This document shows positions 15,805-25,017 of a stretch of 25,821 nucleotides of DNA, in pieces (the stretch's first letter is position 1; each line of letters starts with the position of its first letter). The DNA lies in the NCBI GenBank assembly GCA_900547755.1, contig URIC01000039.1, forward strand, positions 1 to 25,821, read 5' to 3'. This DNA comes from an uncultured Bacteroidales bacterium (lineage in GTDB: Bacteria; Bacteroidota; Bacteroidia; Bacteroidales; Muribaculaceae). Made by a program: the position numbers and the translations under genes. The notes beneath the pieces were generated by a model that was not told the origin of the DNA, searched no databases, and saw nothing but the letters and a program-made list of their open reading frames with translations.

Positions 15805-15856
15805 GTCAAAAAGCTGTTCAGACTGTTTGGAATCGTTTGGATCTTCAGGGTGTCCC

Positions 15857-17143
15857 TCAATTATTATCCAGGCGTTTCAGCTTAGGTTCGTAGTAAGCCT
15901 TCACATCTTCCCACTTGTAGTATGGGAAGATGTCGGTCTGTACGGGGATGGATGTCTCGCGCTCGTTGTGCAGGAATTTTACAAGGACATCCTTGGGATT
16001 TTTCTTGTTCTTGTAGAATATGATTTGGATATTGCCTGCCATAGGGGCAATCTTCCAGTCTGAAAAGGCTTTGTAAAAGTTTTCGGGATTTTCCTCCACA
16101 ATGTCGCAGTCTTTTAGCTCCAGTGTAGCGGCCAGAGGTATGAGATTGCCGTCGTGGGCAAAACGCAGGTCTGCTGCGGGAACGGAGGAGTTCAAGGCCT
16201 TGTCCGCGCTCTCAATTATGTTTTTGAGTTGCGGGAGCGCATTGTCCAGGACTTTTGTGCCGTTCTTGGCGAATGCTCCGTCATTCACGTAGAAAATGAA
16301 ATTAAAGGTCTGCCACAGGTCGAAAAGCTCGTCCGGAGTGAAAATGTCGTAGAAGGAGAGTTCAGTCTCTACGTTCTGCATATCGGAGGCTATCCAGTAG
16401 AAGCCCCACATAAGGCCGTCCGGGTCTACGTATGTCTTTACGAAGTCCGGGTCGCTGAACAGAGAACTGACCAGCCTCTCGGAATCGGTGTGTGCGCGCT
16501 TGAAGTTATCGTAAGCGTTTTTCCACATTCCTCCGGTGGTGTATCGGCCATGGTCGGGAGAGTGATAGTTCAGGTATTTCACATATTTTTCGGAGGACTG
16601 ACGGTCTATGTCGAGCGAGGAATTATACTCCTTAAGAGCCTCGCAGAAAGCTGCCATAGAGAGTATGCAACGGGGCACAAGTGTGGAGCGGGCGGTGATG
16701 ACCGCATCCTTGTCGCCGAAAATATCAGGATATTCCGAAGCCATGCGAGACGCAATCCCTTTGTGCTGTCTTACGCCGAGAGGGGAGAGGTCTCCGCTTT
16801 TGCCATCGGTCTCTATACGCAGAGAGTCCAGACGTGCCAGCACATCCTTACCTAACGGAGTGAGTGCGTCGGCATCGTCGGCCTGGCGCATCAGATTCGA
16901 TACCCATGCCACATCGTTGTCAGAAATCAGATAACGCGAGCCATGACGGCCGAAATGGCTTACATATACCGGTTTATAACCTTTGGGAGCGGGAGTCAAC
17001 TTTTTTTCTGGCACAGGGTAGGCGTAGTACACTCCTCCGGTGCGGTTAAGGTCTGTCAATGTCTCTTCCTTAGTGGTCTGGGCCATCAGACCGTTTGACA
17101 GGAATACTGAAAATAGCGCAGTGGCGATTATTCTGAGTTTCAT
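15857..17143 (-). CDS. Histidine acid phosphatase family protein, exported
   Basis: Branch 2 histidine phosphatase (428 aa) with an N-terminal signal peptide (MKLRIIATALFSVFLSNGLMAQ), so it acts in the periplasm or at the cell surface. The phosphohistidine motif is FGRHGSR with His67. A downstream HD proton-donor motif is seen as LRFAHDGNLIPLAA (His330-Asp331). Family members hydrolyse phosphomonoesters. Bacteroidota relatives include inositol polyphosphate phosphatases/phytases, but the substrate here cannot be told. The gene starts 33 nt after the DUF3843-like gene with no promoter motif between, so it may be the last member of the hisS-ABC transporter run. Confidence 0.88.
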   Translation of the reverse strand: MKLRIIATALFSVFLSNGLMAQTTKEETLTDLNRTGGVYYAYPVPEKKLTPAPKGYKPVYVSHFGRHGSRYLISDNDVAWVSNLMRQADDADALTPLGKDVLARLDSLRIETDGKSGDLSPLGVRQHKGIASRMASEYPDIFGDKDAVITARSTLVPRCILSMAAFCEALKEYNSSLDIDRQSSEKYVKYLNYHSPDHGRYTTGGMWKNAYDNFKRAHTDSERLVSSLFSDPDFVKTYVDPDGLMWGFYWIASDMQNVETELSFYDIFTPDELFDLWQTFNFIFYVNDGAFAKNGTKVLDNALPQLKNIIESADKALNSSVPAADLRFAHDGNLIPLAATLELKDCDIVEENPENFYKAFSDWKIAPMAGNIQIIFYKNKKNPKDVLVKFLHNERETSIPVQTDIFPYYKWEDVKAYYEPKLKRLDNN

Positions 17144-17176
17144 ATTCGGTAAGTTGAAGTTAAAATTGATATTCTT

Positions 17177-18433
17177 CTAATCTGCACGGTAGAACTCTTG
17201 CAGGTAAACACGGGCGATGAAATCCCAGTTATCCGCTACCACGGCCTGTTCCTCCTCTTCGTTTAATCTGTTCGGGAGCATTGCGGGCATTTCAGGGAAC
17301 CGTGCATCGGGCAGCCAGCCGTTACTGCATATATACCGCAACATATCCGAAGGACATACTGCTCTCTGACTCAGCAGATTGAAAGCGTAGTTCCGGGCAT
17401 ATTCACGGTCATAGAGGGTATTGTCGGGATGTTTGATGCACTTGGCTATATCTTTGGCCACCATTAGTCCTTTGTCGTAGGTAGCCATAAGCACGAAGTC
17501 CCTGTGTCCCTTGAATTGAGGCAGATGTTCCTCATCGGCGCCCCAACCCATTCCGTTGATGAAAAAGTCGTTAAGCTCCTCGTATGTAGGTATGAAACGA
17601 ATATTTTTGCCGTTGTTGGCCTTGACAAAAGCCGTATGGTACGGATGTTCCTCGGGGGCTTTTTCCTCTTTGCGCGTGGGGGGCATCTTGCCCTCCAACA
17701 AGAGATTCATCCATTCACGCAGATAGAGTGCGAGCGGACCGGTAGGCATACCGGTCATTACCTGTTGCCGTATCTCCTCTATGCGCTCGTCGGCGACTTT
17801 AGGCGTAGGTGAGTTATGTCGTATTTCCACAAGTTCTGAATAAATCTGGGAGTAGGAGAGCTGAAACGGGGGGAAAAGCAGCCAGTTTTTCCAGAAAAGC
17901 CATTGACCGAGGTCATATAGTTTTTCGGTATCTTCGGCGTCATGCAGTTCGCAATCGAATATGTCCCTGTAATGCTCCGGTGCGGGCACTTCGTCATATT
18001 CGTCCTCAAGCACTTTGTAAAGTCCTTTTGCCAACGTCAGCAGTCTGTCGTCGTAGGGCGGACAGAAGCGGAACTGCATGGAATTGAATGACAGATAATA
18101 CCAGACTACAAACTCCACATCAGCCAGGTTAAGCTCGTAGAGAATGTATTCCTCGCAGTCTTTATGAAAGGGCACATAGTTGCCGTAAAGTTCCTTGCAT
18201 CGGTCTATGAAGGTGCGCCACAGGCCCGCGTCACATATTATATCCTGGTAATATCCTACAAGTCCGAGGCAGACTACTTTTTTGAGGTCATCAGGGGCTT
18301 CTTGCAGCAGATTCTTCTCTTTCCACGTATGGTACAAGCGGTTGGCTATTCCCAGGTAGATTCTGTCGTGGGGTCGTTCCACATTCCCTTCGGGTTGTGC
18401 GAATAGGAATTGGCGTATATTTATGTCATCCAT
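17177..18433 (-). CDS. DUF3843-like protein of unknown function
   Basis: Cytosolic protein of 418 aa from the ATG at 18433. A GTG at 18442 would add three residues. It has no signal peptide or membrane segment, is rich in Tyr, Trp and acidic residues and looks largely helical. Distinctive stretches are RIYLGIANRLYHTW, YYQDIICDAGLWRTFI, EFVVWYYLSFNSMQFRF, WLFWKNWLLFPPFQLSYSQ and FINGMGWGADEEHLPQF. From memory this resembles DUF3843, a family restricted to Bacteroidota, but I cannot confirm it. It starts 12 nt (or 3 nt with GTG) after the ABC ATPase stop, so it should be in the transporter operon. A functional link to uptake is only inference. Confidence 0.7.
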   Translation of the reverse strand: MDDINIRQFLFAQPEGNVERPHDRIYLGIANRLYHTWKEKNLLQEAPDDLKKVVCLGLVGYYQDIICDAGLWRTFIDRCKELYGNYVPFHKDCEEYILYELNLADVEFVVWYYLSFNSMQFRFCPPYDDRLLTLAKGLYKVLEDEYDEVPAPEHYRDIFDCELHDAEDTEKLYDLGQWLFWKNWLLFPPFQLSYSQIYSELVEIRHNSPTPKVADERIEEIRQQVMTGMPTGPLALYLREWMNLLLEGKMPPTRKEEKAPEEHPYHTAFVKANNGKNIRFIPTYEELNDFFINGMGWGADEEHLPQFKGHRDFVLMATYDKGLMVAKDIAKCIKHPDNTLYDREYARNYAFNLLSQRAVCPSDMLRYICSNGWLPDARFPEMPAMLPNRLNEEEEQAVVADNWDFIARVYLQEFYRAD

Positions 18434-18445
18434 ATCTTTCACTGT

Positions 18446-19219
18446 TTAGTCAATTATAAAGTCTCCTATTTTGGGTGAAAATTTCACTTTTTCAGAGGGA
18501 TAGAGTGTGTCAAGAAGGCCGGAGGATATGGCTGCTCCGGGAGTTTTGTCATAAACCGTTCCGTCTCGGCTGAAAAGCCAGATGCGGTCTGCCATTCTCA
18601 GGCTCAATGCCACATCGTGACAAGTGAGAAGAACGGCTTTGTGCCGCTCGCGGGATATGCGGCAGAGCATATCCATGATTTCGATACGCGCCGAAGGGTC
18701 AAGGAAAGAGAACGGCTCATCCAGGTATATGACAGGTGTGTCCTGAGCCAAGGCCCGGGCTATCAGTGCTTTCTGCTTCTCTCCATCGCTCAGGGAGGCT
18801 ATGAACCTGTCAGCCTTATGGGTTATGCCGGTCGCTTCCATAGCGTTGCGGCAGATTTTCTTATCGTCGGTTGCGAGCAGCCCTAACATTCCTGTGTAAG
18901 GCTGACGCCCGAGTTCCACAGCCTGACGTACTGTCAGTCCTCCGGCCATACCGGTTGCAGTGTCGACGATAGAGACAAGAGTCGCCAGCTCTCTTCTGCG
19001 CACTTTTCGCAAAGGACGCCCCATGACCTCTATATCCCCTTTAAGGGGACGTAAGTCTCCGCATAGAGTGCGCAGCAGCGTGGACTTGCCGATGCCGTTG
19101 CTTCCTATAAGACTTACTGTCCGTCCGGCAAATAGCTCCAAATCGATATGCTCCGACAGCGGTGTGCCGGAGCGGTAGCCTATCGCTAAATCGTGTGTAC
19201 GGACAAAGGGCGTTTCCAT
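18446..19219 (-). CDS. ABC transporter ATP-binding protein (iron/haem/cobalamin type)
   Basis: ATPase subunit (257 aa) of a FecBCD/BtuFCD-type importer, on the cytoplasmic face of the inner membrane. Walker A is GSNGIGKST (39-47), the ABC signature is SLSDGEKQKALIARA (142-156), Walker B is VIYLDEPFSFLDP (163-175) and the switch histidine is in LLTCHDVALSLRM. The signature reads LSDGE instead of LSGGE, a common variant. Its ATG overlaps the permease stop by one base (TGATG), indicating translational coupling. The substrate class follows from the permease and binding protein. Confidence 0.93.
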   Translation of the reverse strand: METPFVRTHDLAIGYRSGTPLSEHIDLELFAGRTVSLIGSNGIGKSTLLRTLCGDLRPLKGDIEVMGRPLRKVRRRELATLVSIVDTATGMAGGLTVRQAVELGRQPYTGMLGLLATDDKKICRNAMEATGITHKADRFIASLSDGEKQKALIARALAQDTPVIYLDEPFSFLDPSARIEIMDMLCRISRERHKAVLLTCHDVALSLRMADRIWLFSRDGTVYDKTPGAAISSGLLDTLYPSEKVKFSPKIGDFIID

Positions 19220-20241
19220 CAGTTAAAGTAAAACAGCCGTTTACGGCGTATTATTACATAGAGAATCACCGGTATGCCGACAATGGGTGTCACCGCACTC
19301 AACGGCAATACCCCCTTGTCGCCTGGCAGCACGCATAACCATGCGCAGAGCAGGCCTGTACCTGCCCCTGTCATCAATGTGGCGGACAGGAGAATGGAGT
19401 GGTGGGAGGTGCGGAATACGACTCGCGCTATATGCGGTACGGCAAGTCCGAGGAAGCCTACAGGTCCGCAATAGGCTGTGGCGATTGCTGTAAGCGCACC
19501 GGAAAAGAATAATATCCGGGTGCGTGTGTGTCGTGGATTGTAACCTAATGAGGCGGCATATCTGTCGCCGGCAAGCAGTGCGTTAAGCGGTTTTGCCATA
19601 CAGAGCCCGGCGGCGCATAATATTGTGGTGATTGACACGAACAGAGGCAATTGTTTATTGGTGACACCCATAAAACTGCCCATGCCCCATACGGCATAGC
19701 CTTTCACCTCTTGTGCCGGGGCAAAGAAGTTAAGCCATGATACCACGGCAGATGCCAGATACCCTATCATTATACCTGCTATCAGGAGCATGGCCGGACT
19801 TCTTACTGCCGAGGAAAATGATATGAGTATCAGGATTATAACTCCTGCGCCGGCGATAGCTCCTATAAGTACGCTTATCTGCGATGCCGCTCCGGAAGTG
19901 ATGTGCATCCAGTTAGCCGGTCCTAACATTATCAATGCCACACCGAGGGAAGCCCCGGTGCTGACTCCTAAAATGGAGGGGCCGGCCAACGGATTATTGA
20001 ATGTGGTCTGAAGCATGAGTCCTGAAATAGACAAGGCCATTCCGCAAAACATTGCCGTGACAGCCATGGGCATGCGCGCTTCAAACAAAATAGTCTTATA
20101 TATGTCATTTTCCGGCGTTTTGCCGAACATATATGCCACAATCTCTCCGAAGGGTATTTCTACGGCTCCTGTGGTCATGCAGGCCAGGAACAGCAGTATT
20201 ATCAATAACCCTATGATTATGAAAGAGACTGAGTCGCGCAT
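19219..20241 (-). CDS. FecCD-family ABC transporter permease
   Basis: Inner-membrane permease (340 aa) of the BtuC/FecCD/FhuB family, which imports iron-siderophore, haem or corrinoid complexes. It has many hydrophobic segments, consistent with the family's roughly ten helices. Typical motifs are RMPMAVTAMFCGMALSISGL, QTTFNNPLAGPSILGVSTGA, GDRYAASLGYNP and GFLGLAVPHIARVVF; the last is the coupling-helix region contacting the ATPase. The second helix motif has TTFNNPLAGP, near the usual Q-x-x-x-NPLA-x-P. It starts 12 nt after the binding-protein stop. A single permease implies a homodimer. Confidence 0.94.
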   Translation of the reverse strand: MRDSVSFIIIGLLIILLFLACMTTGAVEIPFGEIVAYMFGKTPENDIYKTILFEARMPMAVTAMFCGMALSISGLMLQTTFNNPLAGPSILGVSTGASLGVALIMLGPANWMHITSGAASQISVLIGAIAGAGVIILILISFSSAVRSPAMLLIAGIMIGYLASAVVSWLNFFAPAQEVKGYAVWGMGSFMGVTNKQLPLFVSITTILCAAGLCMAKPLNALLAGDRYAASLGYNPRHTRTRILFFSGALTAIATAYCGPVGFLGLAVPHIARVVFRTSHHSILLSATLMTGAGTGLLCAWLCVLPGDKGVLPLSAVTPIVGIPVILYVIIRRKRLFYFN

Positions 20242-20253
20242 TGTCCTGATGTC

Positions 20254-21384
20254 CTATTTAACAGGCCGGAAGTATTTTGTAGAACCGTCTTTAAATACCT
20301 CCGGATGGAAAATCCTGATGTAGTCTTGCAGCAGCAGCTCGGGGTGGAACGGGGTCTCTTCGTAGAATGGCACCTTGAACGAATTGACGTTCCATACGCC
20401 TCCCGTCTTAGCCGGCTTAAAAAGCATATAACGCGAATCCTGAGTCTCCAGCTCCTTTAATGTCAGGTCTTTGTCGTATGACTTTATCAGCCATATGTCA
20501 GCGTCGGCGCCTTTTTCAAGAACCGATTCAAAGCTCAATGTAAGACTGCCGGCGGATTTGTCATCGTCCATGATATAGCGGCCTCCTGCATCTCTTATCA
20601 TCTTGGCCGCATAACTCTGTCCTCCGCTCACGAACCAGGAACCCTGATACATGGTTTCGGTCATTACCGACGGCTTGGGTCCCTTTATCCCGGAGGCTTT
20701 TTTTACCATGGCCTGATACCTGTTTTTAACCTGAGTGTATATGGAGTCCGCAGCCTCCTTTTTGCCGGCTATGAGTCCGATGAGTTTAATCCATTCGGCA
20801 CGTCCCAACGGCTCTTGCTCGGAGGATTCCCGCATATAGATAACCGGAATACCGAGTTTTTCCAGTTTCGAGGGGTCCATGCCGTCGTAGTGGCTGATGA
20901 TAATCATGTCCGGCCTGGCGGCTATGATGCTTTCCTGGTTGGGCTCGGCCTGAAGGCCTCCGTCCGTTATTTCGCCGGATTTCAATCCTTCCAGCACATA
21001 TCGGTCACTCATGTATCCGACATCTCCTGCAACTTTAATCAACTCTTGAGAACCTAATTCCTTAAGCGCGGAGCTATAGACACTTGAATAAAGCATAACT
21101 CGGCCGCGTCTGGAAGGTGGAAATATGTACGCGCCTTCGATGTCCGGAATATTTTTGCTGTCCTCCTTGTCGGGAAAGATGTACACGCCAAGGTCTTTGG
21201 TGGAGTCGGTAGGAGAGATTACTTTAGCCACCCAGCAGTCTTGGTCCCGGTAAATCTCCAATCCTAAGGCTTCTGAGGTCTCGTCCTCCTTGTTGGCCGT
21301 GCGCGTTGTTCTCCCCCCGCATGCGCAGAGGCACAAGACTATATTAAGCAACAGCAGATATACTATATGTCGGCCAAGTTTCAT
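20254..21384 (-). CDS. ABC transporter substrate-binding lipoprotein (FecB/BtuF-like)
   Basis: Periplasmic solute-binding lipoprotein (376 aa) of the helical-backbone cluster used by FecCD permeases. The ATG at 21384 gives MKLGRHIVYLLLLNIVLCLCACGG, with the lipidated Cys at residue 22. A TTG two codons upstream (21390) is a weaker start. Family features are VYSSALKELGSQELIKVAGD near the N-terminal lobe, PDMIIISHYDGMDPSKLEKLGIPVIYM in the first lobe, the long linking helix, and WFVSGGQSYAAKMIRDAGGRY in the second lobe. The ligand (iron chelate, haem or corrinoid) cannot be decided. No cobalamin riboswitch or Fur-like site was recognised upstream. It begins 7 nt after the hisS stop. Confidence 0.9.
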   Translation of the reverse strand: MKLGRHIVYLLLLNIVLCLCACGGRTTRTANKEDETSEALGLEIYRDQDCWVAKVISPTDSTKDLGVYIFPDKEDSKNIPDIEGAYIFPPSRRGRVMLYSSVYSSALKELGSQELIKVAGDVGYMSDRYVLEGLKSGEITDGGLQAEPNQESIIAARPDMIIISHYDGMDPSKLEKLGIPVIYMRESSEQEPLGRAEWIKLIGLIAGKKEAADSIYTQVKNRYQAMVKKASGIKGPKPSVMTETMYQGSWFVSGGQSYAAKMIRDAGGRYIMDDDKSAGSLTLSFESVLEKGADADIWLIKSYDKDLTLKELETQDSRYMLFKPAKTGGVWNVNSFKVPFYEETPFHPELLLQDYIRIFHPEVFKDGSTKYFRPVK

Positions 21385-21391
21385 CGTCAAC

Positions 21392-22753
21392 CTACTTCAG
21401 TGTTTCTACAAGTTCGGAAATGTTCAATTCCTTTTGTTCGCCGGAGGTCATATCCTTCAGTGTTACTGTACCATTGGCAAGTTCGGTCTCTCCGATGATG
21501 GCCACAAAAGGCGTACCTTCTGAATTGGCATAATTCATCTGCTTTTTCATCTTTGCCGCGTCCGGGAAAAGCTGTGCCGAAATACCGTTGGCTCTCAGCT
21601 CTTTGATTGCTTCCATAGCCTTGAACGCCTCTGCCTCGCCGAAATTCACAAAAAGCACTTTCGCGCTGCCTGACAGTTCATCGGGATAAAGCGAGAGGGC
21701 GTTCAGAACATCGTATATGCGGTCGGCGCCGAAACTGATGCCCACTCCTGAGAGGCCGGGCATACCGAATACACCGGTAAGGTTGTCATAGCGTCCACCT
21801 CCGGTGATGCTTCCTATCTCCACATCCAGGGCCTTGACTTCAATGATAGTGCCGGTGTAGTAATTCAAACCGCGAGCCAAAGAAAAATCCAAATCAAGTG
21901 CGGCGGTATGGCCAAACTTGTCAAATCCGGAAATCACAAATTGCAGCTCTTTGATACCGAGGGCGCCTTCTTCGCTCTTTTCCAGCATCGCGGACATCTG
22001 CTTTATCTTTTCCTCATTGCTGCCCGTAAGGGTGAGTACCGGGCGGAGGGCTTCAATCTGCTGGTCGGAAAGACCTTTCTCAGTCAGTTCGGCATTTACC
22101 GCCTCAAGTCCAATTTTATCTATCTTGTCGATGGCGACGGTTATGTCCACTAATTTGTCAGGACAACCTATCACTTCGGCTATGCCGCTGAGCACCTTGC
22201 GGTTGTTGATTTTTATCGCAACCCTTACTTTAAGGTCGCTGAATACATCGTCAATTAATTGCAGAAGTTCTATCTCATTGAACAACGAGTCTGACCCTAC
22301 TATATCGGCGTCACACTGATAGAACTCGCGGTAGCGCCCTTTCTGCGGTCGGTCGGCACGCCACACCGGTTGAATCTGGAAACGCTTGAAAGGCATTTGC
22401 AAATCTGCACGGTGCTGTACTACATAACGTGCGAAAGGCACTGTGAGGTCATAACGCAACCCTTTTTCACACAACTGGTTAGTGAGTTTGGGCAGGTTGT
22501 GGTCATCTAAATTCTCGGGAGTGACTCCTTTGAGAAAGTCGCCTGAATTGAGTATTTTGAATAGCAGTTTGTCCCCTTCCTCTCCATATTTGCCCATCAG
22601 CGTAGACAGATTCTCCATTGCAGGAGTCTCGATGCGATGGAAGCCGAACAGACGAAAATGACGGGTTATCGTAGAGAAGATATAGTCTCGGCGAGCCATC
22701 TCCAAGGGGGAGAAGTCGCGTGTGCCTTTGGGAATACCGGGTTTCTGTGCCAT
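21392..22753 (-). CDS. hisS: Histidine--tRNA ligase (HisRS)
   Basis: Class II aminoacyl-tRNA synthetase charging tRNA-His (453 aa, cytosolic dimer). The start is MAQKPGIPKGTRDFSPLEMA. Class II motif 2 is in WRADRPQKGRYREFYQCDADIVG, just after the KRFQIQPV strand. The histidine-specific motif ARGLNYYTGTIIE and the glycine-rich motif 3 region SITGGGRYDNL and GVGISFGADRIYDVL follow. The C-terminal anticodon-binding domain starts near KVLFVNFGEAEAFKAM. It has its own promoter with the -33 element inside the end of the TPR gene, and heads a run of six minus-strand genes, with only 7 nt before the transporter lipoprotein. Confidence 0.97.
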   Translation of the reverse strand: MAQKPGIPKGTRDFSPLEMARRDYIFSTITRHFRLFGFHRIETPAMENLSTLMGKYGEEGDKLLFKILNSGDFLKGVTPENLDDHNLPKLTNQLCEKGLRYDLTVPFARYVVQHRADLQMPFKRFQIQPVWRADRPQKGRYREFYQCDADIVGSDSLFNEIELLQLIDDVFSDLKVRVAIKINNRKVLSGIAEVIGCPDKLVDITVAIDKIDKIGLEAVNAELTEKGLSDQQIEALRPVLTLTGSNEEKIKQMSAMLEKSEEGALGIKELQFVISGFDKFGHTAALDLDFSLARGLNYYTGTIIEVKALDVEIGSITGGGRYDNLTGVFGMPGLSGVGISFGADRIYDVLNALSLYPDELSGSAKVLFVNFGEAEAFKAMEAIKELRANGISAQLFPDAAKMKKQMNYANSEGTPFVAIIGETELANGTVTLKDMTSGEQKELNISELVETLK

Positions 22754-22757
22754 TTTA

Positions 22758-22813
22758 TTTGAGTAATTTTACGGCCACTGCATGTGGCTGTTCTTTCTGC
22801 AAAATTACTCAAA
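22758..22813. repeat. Inverted repeat around the hisS leader
   Basis: Arms of 13 bp (TTTGAGTAATTTT at 22758-22770 and AAAATTACTCAAA at 22801-22813) flank a 30-nt segment with its own small hairpin, GCCAC-TGCAT-GTGGC (22774-22788). On the minus strand the right arm is most of the hisS -7 box and its flank, and the left arm lies just before the start codon. Confidence 0.75.
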
Positions 22814-22830
22814 ATAATTCAGACCGCCAA
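22800..22830 (-). promoter_or_regulatory. Promoter of hisS
   Basis: TTG (22828-22830, inside the last codons of the TPR gene) is followed after 20 nt by TAATTTTG (22800-22807) on the minus strand, a near-ideal Bacteroidota promoter. The leader would be about 40 nt and contains a small stable hairpin. The -7 box overlaps the right arm of the 22758-22813 inverted repeat. Confidence 0.7.
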
Positions 22831-25017
22831 GTCTTTGTCACTTGCCGTAGCAAGTTCTTCCATAAGGCTTATGTCCAACTCATTGACACCGGCTTCAAGC
22901 AGATAATCGCGGTCCTCGGCATACAGACGCCTAAATTCGGCGACGTTCCCCTCAGACATGGCTATGCAGGAGCGGTAACGTGCTTTGGCTCCGGCCATGT
23001 CTCCGGAGGCCAGCGACGCATGACCGCAGTTCAGCATATCGGCGGCTTTGATGTCAGATAGGCTCTCATAGGTCTTTATGCTTTCCGCATAGTTTCCCAT
23101 CAGAAACTCACACCATGCTATGTGTCGGGAAATACTTGTTTTTTCGGGATTTAAATACTTAATCTTATAGAAAGACTTCAACGCTTCCTGCGGGTGGTTG
23201 TCAAGCATCAGCACATTGCCGAGCAATAATTCGAGCTGAAGGTTTTCCGGTTTGCGAGCCAGGGCGCGGCGTGCATATTCTGCGGCCTCTCCGTAACGCT
23301 GCATATCGCGCAACAGGGTGGCGATACGCTTCAACAGCCAATCGGAATCGGAGTTCAGCAACTCGGCCTGCATATAGAGTCTAAGCGCTTCCTTGTCACG
23401 GCCCATGAGCTGCAGGCAGTAACCCTGTTTTTGAAGCAGGTCCTCTTCGGCACTTTCTCCGAGCGACAACACTTTGCCGAACAGTGATTCAGCCTGCTGC
23501 CAGTATCCGTATCTGAAATAGAACTCCGCCATATTGCGCAACAGGTTCCGGTCAGTGCGGAGCGCGGCGAAAGGAGGCACGTCTTTTAACTCGAATATGC
23601 CGATAAACGGGTCCGCCGTATCATCGTTCTTGAGCTTGAAGTAGCGGTAAAGGTCTTTCAGGTAAAGGGCCATCTCGGTAGCCATATCCGTTTCATTGCC
23701 TTTCAAGGTAGCGCCAATTTCCTCTTTTATGTGCGCCAACTGCTCATTGAGCTGTCCGCTCATAAGACTGAAGTGCTCTTTGGGCATCATAGCCATGGCA
23801 AGCGCCATAGAATATTTGTCCGACGAACAGAAATAATTGCCGTCGCCTAACAGTGTGAGCATTGAATCAGGTAGGCCTTCGGTGTACTTATGTACCTCGG
23901 AGTGGTCCTTATCAAAAGGAAGAAACCAATTGGACAGACGACGGAAGAATGGGAATCGCTTCATTTGGGAGAAGGCTGACATAAATATATCGGCACCGTC
24001 CATCTGCATATCCGACAGTTCTTTCAGTTTGTCCGTAATGCCGCTTTTGCCGAGAATGTCTTCCCAGTCCGGATTCTCTTCTATCTCTGCGCGTTCAAGT
24101 TTTTTGCCCATGCGTCGCATGGATTTCTCTATGTCGGGCTTCAGCCGCATCAGTTCCGGAAATATCTCCTCGTTCACCTGCTTATTGACACGGTCGGTGT
24201 CCAGAGTGCGCAGCATGAGAAGCACAAACTCGCGCACTTGCCGCAATGTCTCTTCGTTGTCTCCGAGCACCTCCAGTCTGGCTATAATCTCAGGGTCACA
24301 GTCAATCCGCGACGAGTGTTTGGTTATGACTATCAGCATAGCTACAATGGCACGCGCACGAACTCTCAGGTCCGGATGCGAAAGGACCGCCTCCGTAAGT
24401 AATTCCAGTTTACGGCGGTCGTAATACATGAGAGAACCCATCAGCAGAGCGCCGATTGCCAGACACTGCACAGGAAAGGTGACAGGGGTGGTTTCGCCGA
24501 AAAGAAAATCGCGCAGTTCGGTTTGCTCGTTCTTGATGAGGTGGACAGTGGTCTGCACATTGACGAACAGACGGTCAGCGGCATCCTCGAGGGTGCGTCT
24601 CGTCTCGACATTGTAATTTTGGCCCAGCAAGGCGAGTTCCTCTTTAGCCAAGGCCATGTCTACATTCCTGATGGCTGCGGAAACCGTGGGTGTCTCACAC
24701 ACTTTGCGTATGCGCATGGCACTGAAGTATTCCCCCGGTTCGGCGACGCATAGCGTCGAGGCTTCAAGCCGGTCGGCGGCACATCGCAACATTTCGCCTG
24801 TTTTGGATACTACAGCGGCCCGCGATGTGTCTGCGACACCGGGAGTACTCCGCTCAAAATAGGCCAGCATATACCGGTAAGTGGCGCCGGCTTCTGACAG
24901 CAGGTCGCGGCAGACTCCGGCTTTGTCATTCTCCGAGATTATGTTCATGGCCTCGAAATAACGGCCTTCTTTTATGAGCGTGTTTATTTGAGATGTAAGT
25001 TTATACTTTGATTTCAT
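22819..25017 (-). CDS. Tetratricopeptide repeat protein
   Basis: Large soluble protein (732 aa) with no signal peptide or membrane segment. The N-terminal ~480 residues are helical without a recognised domain. Residues about 505-715 carry several TPR units, e.g. AEFYFRYGYWQQAESLFGKV, QGYCLQLMGRDKEALRLYMQ, ATLLRDMQRYGEAAEYARRA and AWCEFLMGNYAESIKTYESL, which form a helical scaffold for protein binding. The first 25 residues (INTLIKEGRYFEAMNIIS) also look like a degenerate helical repeat. Partner and role are unknown. The start ATG at 25017 is preceded by a leader of roughly 120 nt if the palindromic promoter is used. The stop is 66 nt before the hisS start. Confidence 0.85.
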   Translation of the reverse strand: MKSKYKLTSQINTLIKEGRYFEAMNIISENDKAGVCRDLLSEAGATYRYMLAYFERSTPGVADTSRAAVVSKTGEMLRCAADRLEASTLCVAEPGEYFSAMRIRKVCETPTVSAAIRNVDMALAKEELALLGQNYNVETRRTLEDAADRLFVNVQTTVHLIKNEQTELRDFLFGETTPVTFPVQCLAIGALLMGSLMYYDRRKLELLTEAVLSHPDLRVRARAIVAMLIVITKHSSRIDCDPEIIARLEVLGDNEETLRQVREFVLLMLRTLDTDRVNKQVNEEIFPELMRLKPDIEKSMRRMGKKLERAEIEENPDWEDILGKSGITDKLKELSDMQMDGADIFMSAFSQMKRFPFFRRLSNWFLPFDKDHSEVHKYTEGLPDSMLTLLGDGNYFCSSDKYSMALAMAMMPKEHFSLMSGQLNEQLAHIKEEIGATLKGNETDMATEMALYLKDLYRYFKLKNDDTADPFIGIFELKDVPPFAALRTDRNLLRNMAEFYFRYGYWQQAESLFGKVLSLGESAEEDLLQKQGYCLQLMGRDKEALRLYMQAELLNSDSDWLLKRIATLLRDMQRYGEAAEYARRALARKPENLQLELLLGNVLMLDNHPQEALKSFYKIKYLNPEKTSISRHIAWCEFLMGNYAESIKTYESLSDIKAADMLNCGHASLASGDMAGAKARYRSCIAMSEGNVAEFRRLYAEDRDYLLEAGVNELDISLMEELATASDKDLAV

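Noticed and set aside
21385..21400. Cobalamin riboswitch or Fur box for the uptake genes
   Set aside because: Only 7 nt separate hisS from the lipoprotein gene, leaving no room for a riboswitch, and no Fur-like palindrome was seen.
15857..22753. A single specialised gene cluster (e.g. secondary metabolism or defence)
   Set aside because: The run combines housekeeping hisS, a standard ABC importer, an unknown protein and a phosphatase. No effector, nuclease, synthetase module or immunity gene supports a dedicated system.
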